Shown: piece by piece, positions 10,614 to 21,105 of the stretch
Position numbering within the stretch: position 1 is the stretch's first letter
How the letters are laid out: every line of letters starts with the position of its first letter
Source of the DNA: Marchantia polymorpha subsp. ruderalis
Lineage: Eukaryota; Streptophyta; Marchantiopsida; Marchantiales; Marchantiaceae
Assembly (NCBI GenBank): GCA_037833965.1
Contig: AP031354.1
Span: 15,850,001-15,914,000 of the forward strand
Length of the DNA stretch: 64,000 bases
Direction of reading: 5' to 3'
Translations under genes and position numbers: made by a program
Notes under the pieces: generated by a model
Databases searched by the model: none
Told to the model about the DNA's origin: nothing
The model's input: only the letters and a program-made list of their open reading frames with translations

Positions 10614-11100
10614 TAATGGTAAATGGTAAATAGATCAAGCCCGTGGGACCCAAAGGGTCAAAAGGCTAAAAAACACAATACAAACAATCCAACTCCAAAC
10701 TAGGAGAGAACCAAAAGAACCCCCTAGCTAGTGCCCAAAGCACTAGAACGGTAACTAATTATAAGGCTCGAGTTGAAGCAGAGAAAAGAAATTCTCGACA
10801 TCAACTTTATGCGCTACTCGAATCTCTATATATCTAGTACAAGTAATAAACACATGCTCTTCATCCTCAACATTTCTCCCATCACATAGCCTACAAATCC
10901 GTTCACTCCTATCAATATTCAACCAACGTCCTTCCTCAATTCCAAGCCTATGAGATCCTGTTCTATGCCTGGCAATAATATGACGTAAAGATGTAGCAAT
11001 CTCTGCAACAAGGTACCCTTGCTCACAATAAATAAGCATAGGATTCACATGAAGTTGATAAAACTGCATTTTAGTGCCTCCTCTCCTCCAAATGATGTTG
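10614..11100 (-). mobile_element. Short gamma LINE inserted in alpha-2, with TSD ATGA
   Basis: A 5'-truncated gamma 3' end of about 487 bp. The target-site duplication ATGA is present at 10610-10613 and 11101-11104. Its ORF2 tail ends ...LEPYN with the same about 30-nt deletion as the gamma copy at 5554. By chance, the YADD region of the host alpha copy runs in frame into this insert. Confidence 0.85.
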
Positions 11101-11232
11101 ATGACATCATCTGCATACAAAAGAGCTTTGATGACAAAGCCTCCAAGTTTAACACCTTCGCTATCACAATCCTCCAACCACCTTTCTATATCATCTATGA
11201 AAACTCCAAAGAGAGTGGGAGAGAGAGGACAA

Positions 11233-11340
11233 ATGATGTCTCTCTTTGGTTCTCTCCTAGTTTGGAGTTGGATTGTTTGTATTGTGTTTTTTTGCCTTTT
11301 GACCCTTTGGGTCCCACGGGCTTGATCTATTTACCATTTA
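11233..11340 (+). mobile_element. 3'-end-only LINE insertion, TSD ACAA
   Basis: About 95 bp of LINE 3' UTR plus tail (TTTGGTTCTCTCCTAG ... TTTACCATTTA), preceded by a short untemplated-looking ATGATGTCTCTC. The flanks ACAA (11229-11232 and 11340-11343) match the uninterrupted target AGGACAACCTTG in other copies. Confidence 0.8.
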
Positions 11341-11722
11341 CAACCTTGAATGACTGCAATGGTGCTGATAATCTCTTCGGTTTGAGAAGTGTTGATCTTG
11401 GCCCGAACTTAGTGGTATAATGTAGCCACCGCTGCCAAGAGATCTGATGGTACTCCAATGGTTTGCAATCTTTGCCATAAAAGCTCACGAGGTACTGTGT
11501 CAAAAGCTTTCTTGAAATCAATGAAGGCACAAAACAAAGCTTTTCCATTGCCCTTGGATTTCTCCCCTAGAACACGTAAAACCAAGATATGGTCTATAGT
11601 GTTGAATGTAGGACGAAAACCAGCTTGGAACCGCGCTCTCTTCTGACAAGATTCAGCCCATGTGCTCAACTTTGACTCCACCAATTTGCCAAATAACTTG
11701 GCAAAAATACTACCCACCATGA

Positions 11723-11795
11723 TACCACTCAGTTCAGGCCAAGATCAACACTTCTCAAACCGAAGAGATTATGAGCACCATTGGAGTCATTCAAG
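11723..11795 (+). pseudogene. Inverted alpha ORF2 piece at the 5' end of alpha-2
   Basis: A 73-bp alpha fragment (YHSVQAKINTSQTEEIMSTIGVIQ) in the opposite orientation to alpha-2, which already contains this segment at about 11340-11420. An inverted internal piece at the 5' end is the known product of twin priming during LINE insertion. Confidence 0.6.
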
Positions 11796-12545
11796 GAGTG
11801 TCTACAAGAACTGAGATTTGATGAGCTTGTTCACGACGGCCAGACGCACATACTTGCAAATTTTCAGCCCCAACGGAGCGGCGGTCAAGAAGTTGTCATT
11901 TCGAAACTTTGAATTTAGGGATTTGAGCATGAATCTTGCGGGGGCTATATCTTCTTGCTGGAGTGTCAACAGGAGCTGAGATTTGGTGGCCTTGTTTACG
12001 ACGGCCGGACGCACATACTTGCAAATTTTCAGCCCTAACAGAGCTGTTGTCAAGAAGTTGTCATTTCGAAACTTTGAGCTTGTGTAACATCTTGCAAAGT
12101 TGATCTCTACCCTTTGAATGAGCATGAGTATGAATCTCCCTTGTTCTTAGGGAGCATGAATCTTGCGGGGGCCATATCTTCTTGCTAGAGTGTCAACAGG
12201 AGCTGAGATTTAGTGGGCTTGTTCACGACGGCCGTAAGCACATACCTGCAAATTTTCAGCCCCGACGGAGTTGCAATCAAGAAGTTGTCATTTCAAAATT
12301 TTGAGTTTAGGGATTTGAGCATGAATCTTGCGGAGGCCATATCTTCTTGCTGGAGTGTCAACAGGAGCTAAGATTTGGTGGGCTTGTTCACGACGGCCGG
12401 GCGCACATACCTGCGAATTTTCAGCCCCAACGGAACTGCTGTCAAGAAGTTGTTATTTCGAAACTTTGAGTTTAGGGATTTGAGCATGAATCTTGTGGGG
12501 GCCATATCTTCTTGCTTGAGTGTCAACAGGAGCTGAGATTTGGAG
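11796..12545 (+). repeat. Type C monomers (alpha 5' UTR)
   Basis: About four monomers. GTGTCAAC landmarks lie at 11963, 12190, 12355 and 12520: two exact 165-bp steps and one longer 227-bp unit. The longer unit carries the leader-like GCTTGTGTAACATCTTGC also seen just before ORF1 at 110-135, so it looks like the end of one 5' UTR joined to the start of another. Confidence 0.85.
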
Positions 12546-15500
12546 CTTTAGAGCTATTATCACCAAGAGGAGGAGACAATCATCAACCTAGCAATCCAAG
12601 AGATTGAGGGTGTTGATGTGGAACATAAGAGGCCTATCTACGACTAAGTATGTGAGTGCACATCCGATTTGGAAGATGGCGGACATCCTCAACATTGTTG
12701 AGACTTGGGAGCATGAAAGTAAAGTTATTGGAGAGATACAAGGTTTTACTCTGGTGGGATCTACTTGGAACCATAGAAATCGACGAGCAGGAAGAGGCTT
12801 TGGAGGCATTGCTACTTTCATCAGATCTGAACTTCTTCCTATGATACATTTGGAAAGCCAAGATATTGGGAAACAATATCATTGGCTTCATCTTGGATCG
12901 ATTGGAGGATCTTACAGTTATTTGGCAGTTTGTTACTTTGCACCATTATCCATGCAGATCTACTCCACAAGCACTTGCAATCGAAGTCAACCATTCCATC
13001 GGCTCATAGGAGATGTTCTCAAATATCAAGACAAAGGTGAAGTTTTTCTTGTTGGAGACTTCAATGCCCGCATACGTTCCGCTCAATTTACACAATTTGA
13101 TAGTTCCTTGTCTTCTCACTCTTTTGAAGAAAGTAGAGATAGTTTGTGGTCTAGAGTCTCTTGTGATTCTTGTACAAATGATTTGACTGAGCATTTCTTG
13201 ACTTTTGGAGCCACTTGTAATCTGAAAGTTCTCAATGGTGTTTCTTTCTTTCCCAACTCTCACTCCAATACATGTTTTTCCTCTACTGGTGTTAGCACTA
13301 TAGATTATCTTTAGTCCTCAGCCACTAATAGTTCATTTATCTCAGCGTTTGATATTCTAGAGCCTCAACCAGAATCAGATCATACACCTCTTTTATTTAC
13401 TCTTTTGTTGTCAACGTCAATCCCTCTCCCTACATGTCACTATGTTTCTACTTCCCCCAAGTTTTGTTTAGATGCTAGTAAGAAGCAACTTTATAGTGAA
13501 CATTTCCAAGACCTCTTGACTTGTACTACTTGGAGCCTTGATCCACATACATCTAGTTTGCAACTAACAGAGTTGCTCCAAAACTCTGCTTCTAAGTTCT
13601 TTTTGAGACATAAGACCAGGAGAGCTAGAGGTCTTCCTTGCAATGGATGGTTTGACTTTGATTGCAAGCAAGCGAGGGTGAGATCACTTGATAAATCCTT
13701 GGATCTTCACAATCGGCTGATTATGACAAGACTTTACAAAGACTTGGTGAAGTCCAAGAAACGAGCATTTTTGAGGCAGAAGCAAGAGTGCTTGACAAAG
13801 GAGCTCTTGGAGAATCCCAAATCCTTTTGGAGGCGGTTGGCAGTGCGATCTTCTAAACCTACTCTTGATCCCAAGTCTTTGATTTCTTTTGCTGAAAAGC
13901 TTTATTTTTTTCCCAATGTTGCATCTATGCCATATTGTGAAGGAAATCCAGGCTTATTTTCAGAAGTTGAAGTGATGACTCAACTCAAACAATTGGCAAA
14001 TGGTAAATGTGAGGATTTGGATGGGCTTTCCATTGAACTTCTCAAGTGGGGAGGAGATGCTATTGGGCCCATACTCACGAAAGTGTTAGAGGATGCTGCT
14101 ATTCATGGCTTTCCTTCATCTTGGTCTCTACGGAAGATTGTTCCTATTCACAAATTTGGGAGCAAGGCCTTGGTGACAAACTATCGCACTATCATGGTGG
14201 GTAGTATTTTTGCCAAGTTATTTGGCAAATTGGTGGAGTCAAAGTTGAGCACATGGGCTGAATCTTGTCAGAAGAGAGCGCGGTTCCAAGCTGGTTTTCG
14301 TCCTACATTCAACACTATAGACCATATCTTGGTTTTACGTGTTCTATGGGAGAAATCCAAGGGCAATGGAAAAGCTTTGTTTTGTGCCTTCATTGATTTC
14401 AAGAAAGCTTTTGACAGAGTACCTCGTGAGCTTTTATGGCAAAGATTGCAAACCATTGGAGTACCATCAGATCTCTTGGCAGCGGTGGCTGCATTATACC
14501 ACTCAGTTCGGGCCAAGATCAACACTTCTCAAACCGAAGAGATTATCAGCACCATTGGAGTCATTCAAGGTTGTCCTCTCTCTCCCACTCTCTTTGGAGT
14601 TTTCATAGATGATATAGAAAGGTGGTTGGAGGATTGTGATAGCGAAGGTGTTAAACTTGGAGGCTTTGTCATCAAAGCTCTTTTGTATGCAGATGATGTC
14701 ATATTACTAGCACGTGATGCCACTAGTTTACAGAAACACCTCGACACTTTGGCTAGCTTTTGTACTCAAAATCAGATTGTACCCGATCAGAAGTCAATTT
14801 GGAGAAGTCCAAAGTCATTCTTGTGGGCACTAGATCCAAGCTCTCTTTCTGTTACAAAGGATTAGAGTTGGAACAAGTGAAAAGTTACAAATATTTGGGC
14901 ATTGATTTCTCATCTGATTATAGTTGGCCACTTTGTGTGCAAAAGAGGGTAGAAGCTGGTTTCAAAGCTCTATATTCATTGCTAAATAGATGTAGAGGAG
15001 CTCATCTAGTGTCTTGGAGTCTTAGGAAATTCTTATTCAGGAGCTTAGTGTTTCCCGTTATCTTATATGGAACACAAGTGTGGGGTCCTGGTTGTAAGAA
15101 GACACGTTGGCAGCGTTTGGAGAGGGTGCAAAAGATCTTCTTACAAGAAGAATTGGGTGTGAGGACCCAAACTTCTTATGCAATTCTTCTTGCGGAAACA
15201 GGTTGTGTACCTCTTGAGGCTGAAGCTCTTTTTTTGACTATCACTTACGTCAAAAGAGTGAGATCTCTTGGTGCTTCTCGACTTCCTCTTGAAGCTTTGC
15301 GTGCCACACGTCTCAAGGGTTGGTTTGCAGATGTGGTGACTTGGTCTTTGAGGTGGAATGTGACGGAACTCGATTGGAATTTGCAACCTATTGCCCTACG
15401 CGAGCGTATTAAGGAGGAATTTCTCAGCATTATGTGGAGCACACGAGGCACCAAGATGCAGTTTTATCAACTTCATGTGAATCCTATGCTTGTTTATTGT

Positions 15501-15945
15501 GAGCAAGGATATTTACTTGCAGAGATATCTACTTCTTTACGTCATATTATTGCTAGACATAGAACAGGATCTCAAAGTCTTGGGATTGAAGAAGGGCGTT
15601 GGTTGAACATTGATAGGAGTGAACGTATTTGTAGACTATGTGATGGAAGAAAAGTTGAGGATGAAGAGCATGTATTTCTTACTTGTTCTAGGTATGTAGA
15701 GATTCGAGTGGCCCATAAAGTTGATGTGAAGAATTTCTTTTCTCTGCTTCAACTCGAGCCTTATGATTTAGGTTGTTACATTAGGGATATTATTAGTTAC
15801 CGTTCTAGAGCTTTGGGCACTAGCTAGGGGGTTCTTTTGGTTCTCTCCTAGTTTGGAGTTGGATTGTTTGTATTGTGTTTTTTAGCCTTTTGACCCTTTG
15901 GGTCCCACGGGCTTGATCTATTTACCATTTACCATTTACCATTTA
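12546..15945 (+). mobile_element. Alpha-3 LINE copy without ORF1
   Basis: The type C array is followed by only the last about 10 codons of ORF1 (from 12553), the boundary TAG-CAA-TCC (12589-12597), a complete-length ORF2 and a 3' UTR ending in about four TTTACCA units at 15945. Almost all of ORF1 has been deleted. Confidence 0.85.
12592..15827 (+). pseudogene. Alpha-3 ORF2, nonsense and frameshift
   Basis: The whole endonuclease-reverse transcriptase-knuckle order is present (WNIRGL, GDFNARI, FIDFKKAFDRV, YADD, CRLCDGRKVEDEEH). It is broken by TAG at 13312-13314 (YLL of the endonuclease) and by an insertion at about 14778-14789 that replaces ATGGAAG with a longer ATTGTACCCGATCAGAAG and shifts the frame just after the YADD domain. 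The stop at 15825 coincides with the usual ...ALGTS end. Confidence 0.85.
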
Positions 15946-16497
15946 CATGCTCTTCATCCTCAACTTTTCTTCCATCACATAGCCTACAAATACGTTCACT
16001 CCTATCAATGTTCAACCAACGCCCTTCTTCAATCCCAAGACTATGAGATCCAGTTCTATGTCTAGCAATAATATGACGTAAAGAAGTAGATATCTCTGCA
16101 AGTAAATATCCTTGCTCACAATAAACAAGCATAGGATTCACATGAAGTTGATAAAACTGTATCTTGATGCCTCGTGTGCTCCACATAATGCTGAGAAATT
16201 CCTCCTTAATACGCTCGCGTAGGGCAATAGGTTGCAAATTCCAATCGAGTTCCGTCACATTCCACCTCAAAGACCAAGTCACCACATCTGCAAACCAACC
16301 CTTGGGACGTGTGGCACGCAAAGCTTCAAGAGGAAGTCGAGAAGCATCAAGAGATCTCACTCTTTTGACGTAAGTGATAGTCAAAAAGAGAGCTTCAGCC
16401 TCAAGAGGTAGACAACCTGTTTCCGCAAGAAGAATTGCATAAGAAGTTTGGGTCCTCACACCCAATTCTTCTTGTAAGAAAATCTTTTGCACCCTCT
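15946..16497 (-). pseudogene. Alpha ORF2 C-terminal fragment
   Basis: A minus-strand alpha piece from VQKIFLQEELGVRTQ (16497) to the knuckle (CRLCDGRKVEDEEHV, 15946), without its own 3' UTR. It abuts the tail of alpha-3, which probably inserted into it. Confidence 0.8.
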
Positions 16498-16540
16498 CAC
16501 AACAACCCTTTCACAACTCTCTCACAACCCTTTCACAACG
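16498..16540. repeat. Short CTTTCACAAC repeats at a LINE junction
   Basis: Imperfect short repeats of CACAACCCTTT and CACAACTCTCT lie between the alpha fragment and a type C monomer. They resemble slippage at a template switch. No gene. Confidence 0.6.
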
Positions 16541-16863
16541 GCCGGGCGCACATACCTGCAAATTTTCAGCCCCAACGGAGCTGCTGTCAAGAAGTTGTCA
16601 TTTCGAAACTTTGAGTTTAGGGATTTGAGCATGAATCTTGCGGAGGCCATATCTTCTTGCTGGAGTGTCAACGGGAGTTGAGATTTGGTGGGCTTATTCA
16701 CAACGGCCAGGCGCACATACTTGCAAATTTTCAGCCCCAACAGAGCTGCTGTCAAGAAGTTGTCATTTCGAAACTTTGAGTTTAGGGATTTGAGCATGAA
16801 TCTTGCGGAGGCCATATCTTCTTGCTGGAGTGTCAACGGGAGCAGAGATTTGTTGGGCTTGTT
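16541..16863 (+). repeat. Type C monomers (alpha 5' UTR)
   Basis: Nearly two monomers with exact 165-bp spacing of GTGTCAAC (16665, 16830). They are joined directly to the middle of ORF2 at 16864. Confidence 0.85.
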
Positions 16864-17695
16864 GAGCCTCAACCAGAATCAGATCATACACCTCTTTTAT
16901 TCACTCTTTTGTTGTCAACGTCAATCCCTCTCCCTACATGTCACTATGTTTCTACTTCCCCCAAGTTTTGTTTAGATGCTAGTAAGAAGCAACTTTATAG
17001 TGAACATTTCCAAGACCTCTTGACTTGTACTACTTGGAGCCTTGATCCACATACATCTAGTTTGCAACTAACAGAGTTGCTCCAAAACTCTGCTTCTAAG
17101 TTCTTCTTGAGACATAAGACCAGGAGAGCTAGAGGTCTTCCTTGCAATGGATGGTTTGACTTTGATTGCAAGCAAGCGAGGGCGAAATCACTTGATAAAT
17201 CCTTGGATCTTCACAATCGGTTGATTATGACAAGACTTTACAAAGACTTGGTGAAGTCCAAGAAACGAGCATTTTTGAGGCAGAAGCAAGAGTGCTTGAC
17301 AAAAGAGCTCTTGGAGAATCCCAAATCCTTTTGGAGGCGGTTGGCAGTACGATCTTCTAAACCTACTTTTGATCCCAAGTCTTTGATTTCTTTTGCTGAA
17401 AAGCTTTATTTTTTTCCCAATGTTGCATCTATGCCATATTGTGAAGGAAATCCAGGCTTATTTTCAGAAGTTGAAGTGATGACTCAACTCAAACAATTGG
17501 CAAATGGTAAATGTGAGGATTTGGATGGGCTTTCCATTGAACTTCTCAAGTGGGGAGGAGATGCTATTGGGCCCATACTCACGAAAGTGTTAGAGGATGC
17601 TGCTATTCATGGCTTTCCTTCATCTTGGTCTCTACGGAAGATTGTTCCTATTCACAAATCTGGGAGCAAGGCCTTGGTGACAAACTATCGCACTA
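16864..17695 (+). pseudogene. Alpha ORF2 middle part fused to 5' UTR
   Basis: Alpha ORF2 from PQPESDHTP (end of endonuclease) to NYRTM (start of reverse transcriptase), open for about 290 codons. ORF1 and most of the endonuclease are absent upstream. The right end is interrupted by the tail of a minus-strand alpha copy at 17696. Confidence 0.85.
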
Positions 17696-18261
17696 TGGTA
17701 AATGGTAAATGGTAAATAGATCAAGCCCGTGGGACCCAAAGGGTCAAAAGGCTAAAAAACACAATACAAACAATCCAACTCCAAACTAGGAGAGAACCAA
17801 AAGATCCCCCTAGCTAGTGCCCAAAGCACTAGAACGGTAACTAAAAACATCTCTAATATAACAACCTAAATCATAAGGCTCGAGTTGAAGCAGAGAAAAG
17901 AAATTCTCGACATCAACTTTATGCGCCACTCGAATCTCTACATACCTAGAACAAGTAAGAAATACATGCTCTTCATCCTCAACTTTTCTTCCATCACATA
18001 GCCTACAAATATGTTCACTCCTATCAATGTTCAACCAACGCCCTTCTTCAATCCCAAGACTATGAGATCCAGTTCTATGTCTAGCAATAATATGACGTAA
18101 AGAAGTAGATATCTCTGCAAGTAAATATCCTTGCTCACAATAAACAAGCATAGGATTCACATGAAGTTGATAAAACTGCATCTTGGTGCCTCGTGTGCTC
18201 CACATATTGCTGAAAAATTCCTCCTTAATACGCTCGCGTAGGGCAATAGGTTGCAAATTCC
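17696..18261 (-). mobile_element. Alpha 3'-end copy, 5'-truncated
   Basis: Heptamer tail, 3' UTR and the last about 140 codons of ORF2 (to NLQPIALRERIKEEF), inserted into the alpha fragment on its left. It ends at 18261, fused to type B monomers of the opposite strand. Confidence 0.85.
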
Positions 18262-19240
18262 TCAGTAACAACTCATTTGGAGTTTCAACATTTTGTTTCG
18301 GGTGTTCATGTGGTCACAAAAATGTTCAGACATTTTTATCTTTTTGGCAAAGTATGATCTGAGGCTGAAAATTTCTAGAGACTTGGAGAATAATATTCGG
18401 CAGTAGCATAAAAAGTTTGAAGGTGAACGGACGCTTGATTTAGAAGTTACAGCCCATTTGGAGTTACGACTTTTTGTTTCGAGTGATCCGGTGGTCACAA
18501 AAATGTTCAGACATTTTTATCTTTTTAACGAAGCATGATCTGAGGCTGAAAATTTCTGGAAACTTGGAGATCAATATTCGGCAGTAGTATAAAAAGTTTG
18601 AAGGTGAACGGACGCTTGAGTCAGAAGTTACAGCCCATTTGGAGTTTCGACTTTTTGTTTCGAGTGTTCCGGTGCTCACAAAAATGTTCAGACATTTTTA
18701 TCTTTTTGACAAAGCATGATCTGAGGCTAAAAATTTTTGGGGACTTGGAGATCAATATTTGGCAGTAGCATAAAAAGTTTGAAGGTGAACGGACGCTTGA
18801 GTCAGAAGAAACAGCCCATTTGGAGTTTCGACTTTTTGTTTCGAGTGTTCCAGTGCTCACAAAAATGTTCAGACATTTTTATCTTTTCGACGAAGCATGA
18901 TCTGACGCTGAAAATTTTTGAGAACTTGGAGATCAATATTCGGCAGTAGCAGAAAAAGTTTGAAGCTGAACAGAAGCTTGAGTCAGAAGTTACAGACCAT
19001 TTTGAGTTTCGACTTTTTATCTTGAGTGTTAAGGTGGTCACAAAAATGTTCAGACATTTTTATCTTTTTTACAAAGCATGATCTGAGGCTGAAAATTTTT
19101 GAGGACTTGCAGATTGATATTCGGCAGAAGCTCATCAAGTTTGAAGGTGCATGGACGCTTGAGTGAGAAGTTACGATATTTTTTGGTGTTTCGACCTAGA
19201 ATTTAGAGTGTTTCGGTTGATACGGAAGTTGATACGACAT
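18262..19240 (+). repeat. Type B monomers and gamma leader
   Basis: Five type B monomers. GTTCAGACATTTTTAT landmarks lie at 18324, 18505, 18686, 18867 and 19048, each exactly 181 bp apart. A terminal leader (about 19110-19240) runs directly into the gamma ORF1 ATG at 19241. This junction shows that type B arrays are gamma 5' UTR. Confidence 0.9.
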
Positions 19241-19296
19241 GGCTTCTCAAGACGATATTTTTCAGCTTCTGCAAACAATTTTCAAAGAATTGAAGT
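19241..19296 (+). pseudogene. Gamma ORF1 start, interrupted
   Basis: The first about 18 codons of gamma ORF1 (MASQDDIFQLLQTIFKELK), cut by the tail of a beta copy at 19297. Confidence 0.8.
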
Positions 19297-20206
19297 AAAT
19301 GGTAAATGGTAAATGGTAATAGATCAAGCCCGGGGGACCCAAAGGGTCAAAAGGCTGAAAAATACAATACAAGCGACAACCACAAACAAGGGAAAAGACC
19401 CCAAAGGCCAAACCCTAGCTAGTGCCAAGAGCACTAGAACGATAACTAATAATGTCCTTAATATAACAACCTTAATCAAAAGGAACTAACTGTAACAAAG
19501 AATAAAAATTCTCTACATCTATATTATGGGTCACTCTAATCTCTACATATCTAGTACAAGTAAAAATACATGCTCTTCATCCTCAACTTCTCTTCCATCA
19601 CATAGCCTACAAATACGTTGACTCCTATCAATATTAAGCCAACGTCCTTCCTCAATTCCTAGCCTATGAGATCCAATTCTATGCCTAGCAATAAGATGAC
19701 GTAAGGACGTAGAGATTCCTGCAAGTAGGTAATCCTGTTCACAATAAACAAGCATAGGATTCACATGAAGTTGATAAAACTGCATCTTGGTGCCGCACTT
19801 GCTCCAAATAATGTTCAGAAACTCCTCCTTTAGACGTTCACGTAGTGCTATAGGTTGTAGGTCCCAATCGCGTTCCGTCACATTCCACCTCAAAGACCAA
19901 GTGATAACTTGGTCTTTGAGGTGGAAATCATACATCATGGAATACATCCGCTAACCATCCTTTGGCACGTGTGGCACTCAAAGCCTGAGGAGGAAGGCGA
20001 GAAGCATCAAGAGATCTCACCCTTGTGATGTAAGTGATGGTCAAGTATAGAGCTTCAGCCTCTAGAGGTAAACAACCTGTTTCCGCAAGAAGAATAGCAT
20101 ATGAGGTTTGGTTTCTCACACCCAATTCTTCTTGTAGAAATATCTTCTGCACCCTCTCCACACGCTCCCATCCTGTCTTCTTACAACCAGGACCCCACAC
20201 TTGGTA
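19297..20206 (-). mobile_element. Beta LINE 3' end with a hairpin inside
   Basis: A 5'-truncated beta copy: tail, beta-type 3' UTR (CCCGGGGGACCC, AAGGGAAAAGACCCC) and ORF2 C-terminus to WGPGCKKTGW. It has a frameshift at the knuckle (C-terminus ends HVFLLVLDM) and a perfect inverted duplication at 19883-19926. Confidence 0.85.
19883..19926. repeat. Perfect 20-bp inverted repeat with 4-nt loop
   Basis: TTCCACCTCAAAGACCAAGT (19883-19902), then GATA, then its exact reverse complement (19907-19926). Other beta copies have only the first arm, so the second arm arose by local copying (snap-back). Confidence 0.9.
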
Positions 20207-21105
20207 AAATGGTAAATGGTAAATAGATCAAGCCCGTGGGACCCAAAGGGTCAAAAGGCTAAAAAACACAATACAAACAATCCAACTCCAAACTAGGAGA
20301 GAACCAAAAGAACCCCCTAGCTAGTGCCCAAAGCACTAAACGGTAACTAATAATATCTCTAATGTAACAACCTAAATCATAAGGCTCGAGTTGAAGCAGA
20401 GAAAAGAAATTCTCGACATCAACTTTATGCGCTACTCGAATCTCTATATATCTAGTACAAGTAATAAACACATGCTCTTCATCCTCAACATTTCTCCCAT
20501 CACATAGCCTACAAATCCGTTCACTCCTATCAATATTCAACCAACGTCCTTCCTCAATTCCAAGCTTATGAGATCCTGTGCTATGCTTGGCAATAATATG
20601 ACGTAAAGATGTAGCAATCTCTGCAACAAGGTACCCTTGCTCACAATAAATAAGCATAGGATTCACATGAAGTTGATAAAACTGCATTTTAGTGCCTCCT
20701 CTCCTCCAAATGATGTTGAGAAACTCCTCCTTAATACGCTCGCGAAGGGCCAAAGGTTGCAGATCCCAATCCAATTCCGTCACATTCCACCTCAAAGACC
20801 AAGTCATCACATCTGCAAACCATCCCTTGGAACGTGTGGCACGCAAAAGCGTGTAGCCAAAGTATCAAGGTGTTTCTGTAAACTAATTGCATCACGTGCT
20901 AGTAATATGATATCATCTGCATACAAAAGAGCTTTTATCACAAAGTCTCCAAGTTTGACTCCTTCACTCTCACAATCATCCAACCACCTTTCTATATCAT
21001 CTATGAATATTCCGAATAGAGTAGGAGAGAGAGGACAACCTTGAATAACTCCAATGGTGCTCGAGATCTCTTGAGGCTGAGAGGCATCAATCTTAGCTCG
21101 AACTG
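20207..21105 (-). mobile_element. Gamma LINE copy with internal deletion
   Basis: Gamma tail, 3' UTR and ORF2 C-terminus up to ALRATRSKGW, then a jump at about 20840-20855 to the reverse transcriptase (YADD through SSTIGVIQ, SVRAKIDAS), so about 0.5 kb is missing. The junction is a small palindrome (CACGC AAAA GCGTG). At 21105 it meets a plus-strand beta ORF2. Confidence 0.8.

Larger units (their letters stand above)
9380..11722 (-). mobile_element. Alpha-2 LINE copy, 5'-truncated and twice interrupted
   Basis: A minus-strand alpha copy from its tail (9381-9405) through the ORF2 C-terminus and reverse transcriptase to NYRTIMVGSIF (11722). It is interrupted by a gamma insertion (10614-11100) and by a short plus-strand 3'-end insertion (11233-11340). 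Removing both restores continuous ORF2 sequence across YADD and across IQGCPLSP. At its 5' end it is joined to an inverted piece of itself (11723-11795). A stop replaces the first Lys/Trp region at 10210 and the frame is broken at both insertions. Confidence 0.85.

Noticed and set aside
10755-11177. A novel short protein joining YADDVI to NIIWRRGG
   Set aside because: It is a chance in-frame fusion across the 5' edge of a gamma insertion with target-site duplication.
16830-16870. Splicing as the cause of the 5' UTR to ORF2 joins
   Set aside because: At 16863 no clear GT donor is seen in the monomer, and at 29515 the ORF2 side (TTGATTCCGAG in the full copy) lacks an AG acceptor. Deletion or template switching fits better.
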